A DNA stretch of 10,631 nt from Bacteroidales bacterium GP2 (GTDB lineage Bacteria > Bacteroidota > Bacteroidia > Bacteroidales > Muribaculaceae). The stretch spans positions 1-10,631 of the forward strand of contig DAAJ01000010.1 of assembly GCA_001701115.1 (NCBI GenBank), in the 5' to 3' direction. Below are positions 1 to 6,284 of the stretch, in pieces (the first letter of the stretch is position 1; every line of letters starts with the position of its first letter). A model generated the notes under the pieces. The model made no database searches. It saw nothing but the letters and a program-made list of their open reading frames with translations, and was not told where the DNA came from. A program made the position numbers and the translations under genes.

Positions 1-348
1 CGTGTGGAGTGGTGCGCCTGCTTTGTGAGCTGGTGCGCCAATGAGTGCGGTTATATCGACACAGGTGTTATCCCCAAATACGCTGGCTGCACCCTTGGCG
101 AACAATGGTTCAGGGATAGGGGGCAATGGATAGACAATTCTGCCGAGCCTGCCCCCGGCATGATTATCTTTTTTGACTGGAACGATGAGAACGGGCAAGA
201 CGGAGAGCCAGATCACACCGGAATTGTGGAAAAAGTCGAAAACGGCGTGGTCTACACTGTCGAAGGCAACTCTGGGGACAGCGTAAGAATCAACAGCTAT
301 CCGGTCGGATACTACGAGATTTACGGCTACGGGGTTCCCAAATATTAA
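1..348 (+). CDS. CHAP-domain cell-wall hydrolase, C-terminal part (5' end outside window)
   Basis: The frame is open from base 1, so the gene starts upstream; the GTG at 4 is probably an internal codon. The visible part (about 115 residues) looks like most of a CHAP/NlpC-like cysteine amidase-peptidase domain. It begins with EWCACFVSWC, the usual context of the nucleophilic Cys in WCAxFVSW proteins, followed by a PGMIIFFDW strand, then DHTGIVEKV with the likely catalytic His (residue 71 counted from the GTG), and YTVEGNSGD with the third polar residue. Family members cut peptidoglycan. In Tn916-like and clostridial conjugative elements a two-domain lysozyme-CHAP hydrolase opens the wall for the transfer channel, and that role is inferred here from context. 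It ends at a strong terminator and faces a convergent regulator gene, so it is probably the last gene of its operon. Any N-terminal membrane or lysozyme domain lies outside the window. Confidence 0.85.
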   Translation, partial: RVEWCACFVSWCANECGYIDTGVIPKYAGCTLGEQWFRDRGQWIDNSAEPAPGMIIFFDWNDENGQDGEPDHTGIVEKVENGVVYTVEGNSGDSVRINSYPVGYYEIYGYGVPKY

Positions 349-392
349 AAGAAGATGCCGCAATGTAGGGCGGCATCTTCTTACATATTTTT
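349..392. terminator. Bidirectional intrinsic terminator
   Basis: A perfect 13-bp stem (AAGAAGATGCCGC at 349-361, complement at 370-382) closes an 8-nt loop. TTTTT lies at 388-392 on the plus side, and a T-rich stretch follows on the minus side. It sits directly after the CHAP stop codon and just past the stop of the convergent HTH gene, so it can serve both. Confidence 0.88.
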
Positions 393-609
393 ATTGTTTA
401 CCTATCTTGTTTTCGGGAACATATTCAGCAATATCTTCTAAACGGCAATTCAATATCTCACATAGTCGGTTTAAAGTATGAGTTGAAACAGGAAGATTAT
501 TTTGAAGCCGTTGTACAGTGGCGTGACTCATTCCACACTTAAACCTTAAAGTGTAGGTCGTAACTTTCCTTTGCTGCATTGTTTTCCACAAAGGTGTATA
601 GAGAATCAT
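391..609 (-). CDS. Small XRE/Cro-like HTH transcriptional regulator
   Basis: A 72-residue protein starting at the ATG at 609, preceded on the minus strand by AAAGGGGG at a normal spacing. The frame stays open to 669, but the further 20 codons run through the promoter/operator region and have no good ribosome binding site. The body is a compact helix-turn-helix: the stretch MSHATVQRLQNN, then a third helix and TLNRLCEILNCRLEDIAEYV, the typical end of Cro/C1-type domains that recognise short palindromes. No ligand or dimerization domain is added. It diverges from the leader/resolvase transcription unit, and a palindrome lies between them over the opposing -10 box. It is therefore probably a repressor of that promoter and perhaps of itself (inference). 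It shares a terminator with the CHAP gene. Confidence 0.82.
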   Translation of the reverse strand: MILYTPLWKTMQQRKVTTYTLRFKCGMSHATVQRLQNNLPVSTHTLNRLCEILNCRLEDIAEYVPENKIGKQ

Positions 610-621
610 TGAGTTGCCCCC

Positions 622-681
622 TTTACAACTCATATTATGGCTGATATAATAGCCATAGTATATGACCATTAATTAGCCATA
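622..681 (+). promoter_or_regulatory. Promoter with overlapping operator-like repeats
   Basis: TTTACA at 622-627 and a consensus TATAAT at 645-650 are separated by exactly 17 bp and point toward the leader/resolvase unit. The -10 lies inside the palindrome ATGGCT-N8-AGCCAT (637-656). A direct copy, TAGCCATA, occurs at 650-657 and again at 674-681, 24 bp apart. This arrangement suits a repressor, most simply the divergent HTH protein; that link is inferred. Confidence 0.6.
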
Positions 682-769
682 TTCAGATATGCAGGTTATG
701 GAGGGGAAAACAGGGGGAGGCGAGAAGCTAACATTAAACCTACAAGTTAATTATGGAAAGGAGATACCT

Positions 770-832
770 GTGTCCCATTTCTGTGTTACCTTATGGTATG
801 CATATCAAAGGAGGCCAGAATGTGGACACTAA
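770..832 (+). CDS. Putative 20-aa leader peptide upstream of the resolvase
   Basis: A short ORF with GTG start at 770, preceded by AAAGGAG (757-763) at 6 nt, ending in TAA at 830-832. The peptide reads (M)SHFCVTLWYAYQRRPECGH. Its end contains the AAAGGAGG (807-814) used by the following gene and overlaps that gene's GTG start (822), so translation of the leader could expose or block the downstream site. No terminator-type hairpin is visible in between, which argues against classic attenuation and for translational coupling. It resembles nothing I can name. The evidence is two good ribosome binding sites and the overlap, not homology. Confidence 0.4.
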   Translation: MSHFCVTLWYAYQRRPECGH

Positions 833-1130
833 TCATGAGTACGGATATGTTCGTGTCTCTGCGCGGGATCAGAATGAAAATAGGCAGCTACTTGCAATGG
901 ACGAATTCGGTATCCCAGAGACAAATGTTTTTGTTGAGAAGAAGTCAGGCAAAGATTTCATGCGACCGGTGTATCAGTCGTTGTTGACACAAATGAAGCC
1001 GGGCGACACTCTTGTTATTAAGAGTGTTGACCGGCTCGGTAGAAACTATAATGAAATTTTGGAGCAAGAGTTAATATGTAAAGGGTGGATTCACCACCTA
1101 ATACATATGACTGCGGCTCACTTGTGGTAA
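822..1130 (+). pseudogene. Small serine resolvase/invertase, truncated after the catalytic N-terminal part
   Basis: The start is GTG at 822 with AAAGGAGG 7 nt upstream. An in-frame ATG at 753 would add 23 residues unrelated to the family. The first ~80 residues are a clear resolvase catalytic domain: YGYVRVSARDQNENRQ with the nucleophilic Ser at residue 13, KKSGKDFMRPVYQSLL, then KPGDTLVIKSVDRLGRNY with the conserved Arg residues. Homology stops at NYNEILEQ (about 1067). About 20 unrelated residues follow before the stop, and the rest of the catalytic domain, helix E and the DNA-binding HTH are missing. A full family member is about 180-200 residues, so this 102-residue product should be unable to recombine. 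The break coincides with an inverted repeat (1074-1108), suggesting an insertion or deletion end. No second half occurs in this window. Confidence 0.75.
1074..1108. repeat. Inverted repeat at the resolvase breakpoint
   Basis: Two 15-nt arms (1074-1088 and 1094-1108) flank a 5-nt centre. The outer 7 bp (ATATGTA/TACATAT) and inner 5 bp (GGTGG/CCACC) pair perfectly around a 3-nt internal mismatch. It starts within a few bases of where resolvase homology ends. It could be the terminal sequence of a lost element, a recombination scar, or a weak transcript-end hairpin. Confidence 0.5.
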
Positions 1131-1231
1131 AAATGAACTTGCAGTTGTAGGAAAGGAGTTAAAAAGTCCAGTAATTGCAAGCATTTCAACCATGAAAGGA
1201 GCCTTTTGTTATAAAATCACTATTTGAACAA

Positions 1232-1597
1232 ATGGGCGGCACTTACCGCCAAGAGGGAGACTACCTAATCCCCAACCTCACACTGTCCGACACCCGCACA
1301 TACAATCTCGGAAAATACGGATATCTGCGCCGCACCTATCTCAAGGAGCATCACCCCGGGCTCTACAACCGTCTGCTTATCAGCGAGAAGCTGTACCCGC
1401 ATCTGGCGGAGATCGACCAGACCTGCAATGAGCGTGTGGAGCGTATCTGCACCGAAATGGCAAAGCGAGAGGGTGTGACCGAAGCGCTGAAAGCTGCTGA
1501 CCCCTTAGAGTGGGTGCGCCGCATGAATAACATCAAGAACCGTGCGGAGGAAATCATCTACGCCGAACTCATTTATGCGGAAGATGGGAGGGTGTGA
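1232..1597 (+). CDS. tnpV: TnpV-family transposon-encoded protein
   Basis: I recognise this as TnpV, a small accessory protein named from Tn4451 and common in TnpX-type elements: GGTYRQEGDYLIPNLTL near the N-terminus, then GKYGYLRRTYLKEHHPGLYNRL and a C-terminal helix-rich, charged part ending EWVRRMNNIKNRAEEIIY. Its biochemical role is not established. The start is uncertain. Family proteins usually begin about seven codons earlier with MKSLFEQMGG; here that codon is ATA at 1211, correctly placed 9 nt after AAAGGAG (1195-1201), while the first in-frame ATG is at 1232 with no clear ribosome binding site. Either ATA is used inefficiently or the start has been lost. The stop overlaps the start of the next gene (TGATG), so the two are probably translated as a pair. 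Confidence 0.8.
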   Translation: MGGTYRQEGDYLIPNLTLSDTRTYNLGKYGYLRRTYLKEHHPGLYNRLLISEKLYPHLAEIDQTCNERVERICTEMAKREGVTEALKAADPLEWVRRMNNIKNRAEEIIYAELIYAEDGRV

Positions 1598-2214
1598 TGA
1601 TGAAGAAGCTGTTGCCTTTCCTTACCGGCGTTTTGCTTACACTATTCGTGATTGGTGTCCCCGCAACGGCATTCGCTGTCAGCGGTACATTTACGATTGA
1701 AGCAAGTCCTATCAATGTTCTCGTCAATGGCGAGGTATTCCGTCCGAAGGACGCAAGGGGCAACGATGCCCTTGTGTTCGTCTACAACGGAACAACCTAC
1801 GCACCGCTGAGAGCATTAGCCGAAGCCTATGGCTTGGAAGTTGGTTATGATGGGAGCAAGAATCTTGCCATAGTGAACAATCCGGCAAAGCAAACCGCCG
1901 CACAGTCCGGCAATTTCAAAGCGGCATGGACGGTCAAGGAAAAGCCAGTCACCAACTACGGCACGGAAAAGATTTTCACCGCTACCTACAACGGCGATCT
2001 GAGCAAGGACGATTTCAAGACATGGTGGAAGTCCTTTGGCGAAGCCGAACGGAAAAATGCCGTGGAAGAACTCGCCGCAGAAGCTCAAGCTGAAAATCCC
2101 GGTTATACCGTGACCATGTATTTCAGCTATGGTCAGTATAGTCTCGGCACCGCCTTTGCTTTCGGGGAGTACGAAAGCAGCAACTTCATCGGTGCTGATG
2201 TGTGGATCAAATAA
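1597..2214 (+). CDS. Secreted stalk-domain protein (copper amine oxidase N-terminal-like)
   Basis: About 205 residues. Initiation is likely at ATG 1597 or ATG 1600: GGGAGGG at 1586-1592 is 7 nt before the latter, while a GTG at 1594 is too close. The N-terminus is a signal peptide (MKKLL, a hydrophobic run, TAFA just before VSGTF). After it comes a stalk domain of the PF07833 type, with the signature INVLVNGEVF, a short acidic loop, FVYNGTTYAPLRALAEAYGLEVGYD and LAIVN. The remaining ~110 residues contain two Tyr/Phe-rich beta-like stretches and a helical region I do not recognise. No lipobox Cys or sortase signal is visible, so it is probably released or held by protein contacts. It directly follows tnpV. 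Stalk proteins occur as cargo in clostridial elements, but this one's substrate or partner is unknown. Confidence 0.72.
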   Translation: MMKKLLPFLTGVLLTLFVIGVPATAFAVSGTFTIEASPINVLVNGEVFRPKDARGNDALVFVYNGTTYAPLRALAEAYGLEVGYDGSKNLAIVNNPAKQTAAQSGNFKAAWTVKEKPVTNYGTEKIFTATYNGDLSKDDFKTWWKSFGEAERKNAVEELAAEAQAENPGYTVTMYFSYGQYSLGTAFAFGEYESSNFIGADVWIK

Positions 2215-2233
2215 CAAATCATAGTATAGCAGA

Positions 2234-2271
2234 AAATCTCGTCTCCGACAACAACGCCGGAGGCGAGATTT
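2234..2271. terminator. Hairpin terminator between convergent operons
   Basis: AAATCTCGTCTCCG (2234-2247) pairs with 2258-2271 over 14 bp with one G-T wobble, around a 10-nt loop. It lies between the stalk-protein stop and the convergent abiEii stop. The T tracts are short on both sides, so termination strength is uncertain. Confidence 0.7.
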
Positions 2272-2274
2272 GGT

Positions 2275-3207
2275 TTATCGCTCTAAATCCTTTTTGCGTC
2301 GAGGCGCTTTGCCCCTGTTGGGTAAAGGCTCACTCATTGTTTCCTTGATAGATGGCTTGTTCACTTGCAAACCAGCCGACAACGCTAACTGGCGCACCGA
2401 GCGCAGCACCATATTCCATGAAACATCCGCCGCATAGTTGAATTTACCCCTGTAGTTATCCCAAAGCGCCTGCATCTCTTTGTCATCGTGCAACACAGTT
2501 AAAACCTTTTCGGCATTGTCCATCAGTTGGCTTGTTCCTCGTTTCCGGGCGGTCGCAGCCAAGGCCTCTGAGAGAATGGCGGGATCGATCTCTGCGTGGT
2601 ACAATTTCAGCAGGATATGTATGTCATAGAAGTCGCGCATTCGAGTATTCACAGTTGTTCTTGCAATGATTGTTTCCAGCTTCTCCGCCAGCACTGTTTC
2701 CAGATTATACGCCAGCAAACGAATCGAGCGATCTTCAAACATGAGCTGATAGGAATACTCTACCGCATGGGGCGTTATGACATCTCCTGTGGAAATATCC
2801 ACCTTGAGCGGAACTCGGACATCCTCCAAGTATGCGTTCATGGAAACTCGGATGCCGGGGTACTCCGCCTCGTCCATAATATCTGTGATGCCGGTTACTG
2901 CAAAGCTGACGCCATCAGATAGATTTATTGAAATGACCTCCCCAATGATGCGCTGCACTTCATCATGGCTGATCGTTGCGCCCGTCACAGTAGCATCTAT
3001 ATCCATCGTAGACCGAGCGTTAAAACCCACCATAGAGGTAACAAGCATTCCGCCCTTCAAAATGAATTTCTCACTGTAAGCAGAACTTGCTACACGCTCT
3101 AGAAATCGCTCCATCATGTAGTTGCGAAGCAGAAGCTGTGCGTCCGCAGAGTTATCTTTAGCCAGATTGCGGAGCTTATCTTTTAACTGTCGTGCGGATC
3201 GGATCAT
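2275..3207 (-). CDS. abiEii: AbiEii/AbiGii-family nucleotidyltransferase toxin
   Basis: 310 residues, with the layout of the AbiEii nucleotidyltransferase toxins (PF08843) of type IV abortive-infection systems. The family transfers nucleotides to RNA targets such as tRNA acceptor ends and stops growth. Visible motifs: FILKGGMLV (residues 48-56), then R65 and DID (D69, D71) of the nucleotidyltransferase active site; VPLKVDIST with D137; AEKLETIIAR (174-183) with the conserved Lys; and RMRDFYDIHIL (189-199) with Asp residues. All motifs look intact, so the toxin should be active. The last ~30 residues are a basic tail (KAPRRKKDLER). It starts in a 4-nt ATGA overlap with the stop of abiEi, the usual arrangement, and ends just before the shared terminator. 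On a mobile element it may provide phage defence or help retain the element. Confidence 0.9.
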   Translation of the reverse strand: MIRSARQLKDKLRNLAKDNSADAQLLLRNYMMERFLERVASSAYSEKFILKGGMLVTSMVGFNARSTMDIDATVTGATISHDEVQRIIGEVISINLSDGVSFAVTGITDIMDEAEYPGIRVSMNAYLEDVRVPLKVDISTGDVITPHAVEYSYQLMFEDRSIRLLAYNLETVLAEKLETIIARTTVNTRMRDFYDIHILLKLYHAEIDPAILSEALAATARKRGTSQLMDNAEKVLTVLHDDKEMQALWDNYRGKFNYAADVSWNMVLRSVRQLALSAGLQVNKPSIKETMSEPLPNRGKAPRRKKDLER

Positions 3208-3797
3208 AGCAACACCCCCATGTACTGGCGCACCAGTTTTTCTACATGAAATGCATTTGCATAGTTCATCAGATTGTGTAGATTTTTGTCCTTGCGCTTT
3301 GCATATTGCTTGAGCGCATCTTGGAAAACCTGTGTTTCCATTACATTGCGGCTTCTCAGAACATCACAGACCGTGCGCTCCATGTCATATACTCGTACTT
3401 GATGCCCGAAAGAGGTATCTGCCATCGTCATACCCATTTCAAAAAGTTCTTTCTTAATCGTGAACACCTTGACGCCATTCGAGGTCAAATGCGCGGGATT
3501 ATATCCCGTCTTTGCGGTAACAGTAAATTGCAAGGGCTCCCTGTCCGTTAAATCATGGTAGAACAGCGCACTGTCGTGGGAGAATACGACCCGTGGGCAA
3601 CGAAGCTGCAACAGATATGCGTCGTCTTTCCATGCATCTGGTGACAGATACACGCCCAAGGAAATCCGTTCATATTTATTTTTTGAAACAAAATTTGCCA
3701 ATGCGGTCTTGCTAATTCCCGCCGCCATAACTCCGGCAGTCGTCAAAACGCCGCCGTCTGCATTTGCAATCTGTTCCAGTTTTTGAAAGTCTGTCAT
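3204..3797 (-). CDS. abiEi: AbiEi-family antitoxin and transcriptional repressor
   Basis: 197 residues from the ATG at 3797, which has AAAGAGG 7 nt upstream. The frame stays open to 3833, but those 12 codons lie within the promoter. The N-terminal ~55 residues (DFQKLEQIANADGGVLTTAGVM onward, then ISKTALANFVSKNKYERISLGVYL) form the winged helix-turn-helix of AbiEi antitoxins. The C-terminal part carries VVFSHDSALFYHDLTDREP and RVYDMERTVCDVLR, signatures of the antitoxin domain. In studied AbiE pairs this protein represses its own promoter through inverted repeats and neutralises the toxin without stable protein contact. A matching inverted repeat lies just upstream here, supporting autoregulation. 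The stop overlaps the toxin start, so the two genes are translationally coupled. Confidence 0.88.
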   Translation of the reverse strand: MTDFQKLEQIANADGGVLTTAGVMAAGISKTALANFVSKNKYERISLGVYLSPDAWKDDAYLLQLRCPRVVFSHDSALFYHDLTDREPLQFTVTAKTGYNPAHLTSNGVKVFTIKKELFEMGMTMADTSFGHQVRVYDMERTVCDVLRSRNVMETQVFQDALKQYAKRKDKNLHNLMNYANAFHVEKLVRQYMGVLL

Positions 3798-3809
3798 ATG
3801 CAAGCCTCT

Positions 3810-3850
3810 TTTCACGCTAATATTATAATCCATATTGGCGTGAAAGTAAA
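3810..3850 (-). promoter_or_regulatory. abiE promoter with palindromic operator
   Basis: On the minus strand TTTACT (3845-3850) and TATAAT (3822-3827) are exactly 17 bp apart, with the predicted transcript start about 20 nt before the abiEi ATG. A 14-bp inverted repeat with one mismatch (TTTCACGCTAATAT at 3810-3823; partner 3832-3845, 8-bp spacer) covers the -10 and most of the spacer. Known AbiEi proteins bind such repeats and shut down their own promoter. Confidence 0.72.
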
Positions 3851-3866
3851 CTAAAATTTTTTGCTT

Positions 3867-4772
3867 TCAACCTCTCCCGTTCTTTGCCCTGCTCTTGTAG
3901 ACATTATACTGATTTTTACACCGTGGACTGCAAAAGGCGGTGCTGGAGCGGCTTGCCACAAATACCTTTTGGCACTGCCTGCATAGGCGCAGAGGCTTTG
4001 CCTCGTCTGCCAGCATGAAGCTGAACATCATCTGTATGCCAAGCAGCAGCGAGTGAAAGTCCCAGATAATCGTGGGCTTTTCAAGTAAGGCAATATGATA
4101 GGTTGGGGCGATGCCCTCAAAGGCTGCCATGCCCTGCCGGTAGAGATTGCGGGTATCCTCGTCTATCCTATCGTAATCCTCATAATAGAGGAAACTGCCC
4201 ATAAATGTAAATGCCCAATCCGCAAAAAGCTGTTTCAGCCAGTCGTAGCGTTCGGCGTACTCCCTTTGAAATCCCATGTTCACCGCCATCGGCTTGTCCG
4301 TCATGGTCATGGCCAACGCCATCATGGTCTTATCGCCGGAGATATTCCACATGGAATCGATTCCCCGCTTCACTACATCCGGCTTTTCAAATGGAAAGAA
4401 CAGCGCCAGATAGTCCTCTGTCCGCATGGTTTCTTCTCGGACATAGTGGTTTTTGGGGAGATAGACCGCTTCATACTCCATAAAGTTTGGAGTAGTGGGC
4501 AGCGCAGTCATCAGACCCATTAGACCGTACTGCTCGGCAAATTGCAGCATCTCCGTCTGTAGTTCTGTGTCTGTTATTTCTCGGCTCATGCACTTTCTGC
4601 CGATGTTCAGCGCATCCAGCACCAAAGCCCCGGCATCTCGGAGCGGATCATAGATGTTCGGCTTTGCATTGGTAGCCGCAGCCAGATACAGATTTCCGTT
4701 CTCTGCCTTCTTCCATTCGTATTTATCATAGCACACCCAACTGGAGCTGGTGCGTTCAAACAGGTTTTTCAT
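3867..4772 (-). CDS. Uncharacterised protein with C-terminal CX2C-X13-CX3C zinc finger
   Basis: 301 residues, family not recognised. The N-terminal ~255 residues look globular and mostly helical, rich in aromatic residues and Met (LALFFPFEKPD, TFMGSFLYYEDYD), with no clear membrane segment or enzyme motif. The C-terminus is a compact zinc-finger module: C264-X2-C267-X13-C281-X3-C285 followed by a basic NQYNVYKSRAKNGRG tail. This resembles the CGNR-type and treble-clef fingers that often bind nucleic acid. The same spacing recurs in the recombinase and in the small zinc-finger protein of this window. ATG at 4772 follows GAGGGTGG and lies 12 bp after the DUF6429-like gene, so the two are in one operon. 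A role as a DNA- or RNA-binding regulator is only a guess. Confidence 0.6.
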   Translation of the reverse strand: MKNLFERTSSSWVCYDKYEWKKAENGNLYLAAATNAKPNIYDPLRDAGALVLDALNIGRKCMSREITDTELQTEMLQFAEQYGLMGLMTALPTTPNFMEYEAVYLPKNHYVREETMRTEDYLALFFPFEKPDVVKRGIDSMWNISGDKTMMALAMTMTDKPMAVNMGFQREYAERYDWLKQLFADWAFTFMGSFLYYEDYDRIDEDTRNLYRQGMAAFEGIAPTYHIALLEKPTIIWDFHSLLLGIQMMFSFMLADEAKPLRLCRQCQKVFVASRSSTAFCSPRCKNQYNVYKSRAKNGRG

Positions 4773-4784
4773 ATTCTACCACCC

Positions 4785-5060
4785 TCATCTATCCTCGATA
4801 CCGTACTTGACCAGCAGTTCCTTCGCGTTCTCCATGCCAGCTTCTGTAAGGAAAACCTTTTTTGATTTGGATGGATGATCTCCTTGCCGAATAAAGTCGG
4901 CATCGTCCAGTTCATTCAACACACGAAAGCTGTAGCCTTTCCACGCATAGAGTGCGTTAGGGTTGGAAAATCTGCCCTGCTCCGTGAAACGGGTCAAATA
5001 CATCAATATCATCGTCAGGTCTTTTATCGCTTCATTGGCCTTTATCGCATCCATATCCAT
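4785..5060 (-). CDS. DUF6429-like small winged-helix protein
   Basis: 91 residues, matching what I recall of DUF6429: a first helix with DLTMILMYLTRF, then AWKGYSFRVLNELDDADFI and SKSKKVFLTEAGMENAKELL. The alternation of helices and a short wing (KKVFLTEAG) is that of a winged helix, like PadR or MarR cores, so it probably binds DNA or serves as a small adaptor. Molecular function is unknown. AGGAG lies 4 nt before the ATG at 5060 and 10 nt before a second ATG two codons later, so either start is possible. It sits between the sigma-like gene (about 50 bp upstream) and the zinc-finger gene (12 bp downstream) in the minus-strand operon. Confidence 0.6.
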   Translation of the reverse strand: MDMDAIKANEAIKDLTMILMYLTRFTEQGRFSNPNALYAWKGYSFRVLNELDDADFIRQGDHPSKSKKVFLTEAGMENAKELLVKYGIEDR

Positions 5061-5110
5061 CTCACTCCTGTGCTGTAATCAGATCGTGCGAAATTGCAAT
5101 TACTATCACA

Positions 5111-5863
5111 CTAACCGTCCTTGTTCTCGTCAAGGATGGATTTTTTATATTCTTCCCAAAAGGCTCGTTCCTCCATTGTCATAGGTGCACCTGCGGAATC
5201 TTTTTCTTTCAGAGTAACCAGCATCTTCTTATATAGTTTTTTCAAGATAGTTGCCCGCACCTTTCGGATATTGCGGTCAGATTGCTCACGGATTTTGGCA
5301 ATGCGTGTGGTGCTGTATCCGCAGATCGTCAAGAGAAAGAGCAATTCCTTATGTTCATCTTTCAGCCCTCGCAGGATTTCAGAGATATATTTCTCTGTCA
5401 CAAGTTCATGGATCTCAAAAGGACAGAAGAAGATGGCATCCAGAAAATCTCCTTTGCGTATCTCTCTGGCAATGGCATGGTTCATGTTTGCTGGGAAATT
5501 TACTCCATCCTCAACTGCGCCGTAGTCGAGAGGATAGTCCATGCCGTTGCGGAGCGTTTCATGGTAGCGTTCCTTCCGTTCTCGGTTGGTATCCAGTCTG
5601 TCCCATTGCTTGATGATCTTTTCAAAATCTGCAGGAGTACGGGCGGCATCCTCCATGCGTCGAAGCGCCATCGCCTTAATGTCACGCTTCAACAAAGATC
5701 GTTCCGCAGGCTCAACTATCCCTATATCTACATCGGGATACTCGTCCTGTTCTAAAAGGATTTCATTTTCCGCTCTTTGCTCCGCCGCAAGACCATATTG
5801 CAATTTTCTGTCCTGCCGCCGCTGTTCTCGGTCTATTTCATCGTCCCATTCAGACACCGCCAT
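5111..5863 (-). CDS. Sigma-70 region-4-like HTH protein
   Basis: About 250 residues. The N-terminal ~110 residues are highly charged and helical (EWDDEIDREQRRQDRK and similar). Residues ~166-212 (LKDEHKELLFLLTICGYSTTRIAKI, then SDRNIRKVRATILKKL) match the region-4 helix-turn-helix of sigma factors and related activators: the first helix ends in a hydrophobic core, and the Arg/Lys-rich recognition helix follows. I see no region 2 (-10 binding or core-binding) motif, so it is unlikely to act as a stand-alone sigma factor. A regulator or partial-sigma activator is more plausible. GGGAGGTGAT overlaps the ATG at 5863; the GTG at 5857, 8 nt from GGAGG, is an equally good start. It is the first gene of the minus-strand operon and diverges from tnpW and the recombinase. 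Confidence 0.62.
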   Translation of the reverse strand: MAVSEWDDEIDREQRRQDRKLQYGLAAEQRAENEILLEQDEYPDVDIGIVEPAERSLLKRDIKAMALRRMEDAARTPADFEKIIKQWDRLDTNRERKERYHETLRNGMDYPLDYGAVEDGVNFPANMNHAIAREIRKGDFLDAIFFCPFEIHELVTEKYISEILRGLKDEHKELLFLLTICGYSTTRIAKIREQSDRNIRKVRATILKKLYKKMLVTLKEKDSAGAPMTMEERAFWEEYKKSILDENKDG

Positions 5864-5939
5864 CACCTCCCGAAAAGAAAATTTTTAGATTTTTTCAAAA
5901 ACAGTTCCGCTTTTGATACCGAATTTCTCCTATAGGTGG

Positions 5940-5975
5940 AGGGGTAATCTGTTTCTCCGCTTCGCAGTTACCTCT
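5940..5975 (+). promoter_or_regulatory. Stem-loop ahead of the tnpW leader
   Basis: AGGGGTAA (5940-5947) pairs with TTACCTCT (5968-5975), 8 bp with one G-U wobble, closing a 20-nt loop. It sits about 11 nt before the AAGGAGG of the leader ORF in the 140-bp divergent region between the sigma-like gene and tnpW. I could not find a convincing -35/-10 pair in this region. It could be a 5' UTR structure or a binding site. Confidence 0.3.
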
Positions 5976-6002
5976 ATCACATCACAAGGAGGCTTCACCG
6001 CT

Positions 6003-6074
6003 ATGGAGACACAATTACACCAAGCGGAACAAATAAATTATACCAAATTTTCTAAGAGAGGTAAATGCCTATGA
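6003..6074 (+). CDS. Small 23-aa leader ORF translationally coupled to tnpW
   Basis: ATG at 6003 with a full AAGGAGG (5986-5992) 10 nt upstream; it ends at TGA 6072-6074, overlapping the ATG of tnpW (6071) by 4 nt. The peptide METQLHQAEQINYTKFSKRG (plus KCL) has no recognised domain. The strong ribosome binding site and ATGA overlap suggest it is translated and carries ribosomes into tnpW. It could be a leader that tunes recombinase expression (inference). Confidence 0.45.
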   Translation: METQLHQAEQINYTKFSKRGKCL

Positions 6075-6283
6075 CAAAAAATAGCACGACCCAGCACTAC
6101 AGTTATATGAAGCGCATCGGCTCCACCGTCTATAAGGTGAGCGTGGTCATCCCCACCGAAGGCGCAGAAACGATGGAAGAAAAAATCCTGCGTATGATCC
6201 GAAATGAGGGTAGCGCAATCGGCTCGGAGTGTGGTATAATAGCAACACCACAAGTGAGTCCGCAGTCTGAAAGGAGCGCCTGA
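6071..6283 (+). CDS. tnpW: TnpW-family transposon-encoded protein
   Basis: 70 residues from the ATG at 6071 (GAGAGG 9 nt upstream). An in-frame ATG at 6065 is too close to that site. Recognised as TnpW, a small protein of Tn4451-type elements, by YMKRIGSTVYKVSVVI followed by ETMEEKILRMIRNE. It likely forms a short beta hairpin plus helix. Its function is undefined, but in this family it sits beside the large serine recombinase. The gene ends 1 nt before the recombinase ATG, and the recombinase's AAAGGAG (6270-6276) lies inside its 3' end, so the two are coupled. The C-terminal ~20 residues (ATPQVSPQSERSA) look unstructured. Confidence 0.82.
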   Translation: MTKNSTTQHYSYMKRIGSTVYKVSVVIPTEGAETMEEKILRMIRNEGSAIGSECGIIATPQVSPQSERSA

Positions 6284-6284
6284 T

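Noticed and set aside
753..821. Longer resolvase start at 753
   Set aside because: The added residues are not family-like, and GTG 822 has AAAGGAGG at ideal spacing just before the conserved YGYVRVSA.
5880..5985. Promoters in the divergent gap between the sigma-like gene and tnpW
   Set aside because: Several A/T-rich pairs such as TTTTCA with GATACC were considered, but none has good boxes at proper spacing on either strand.
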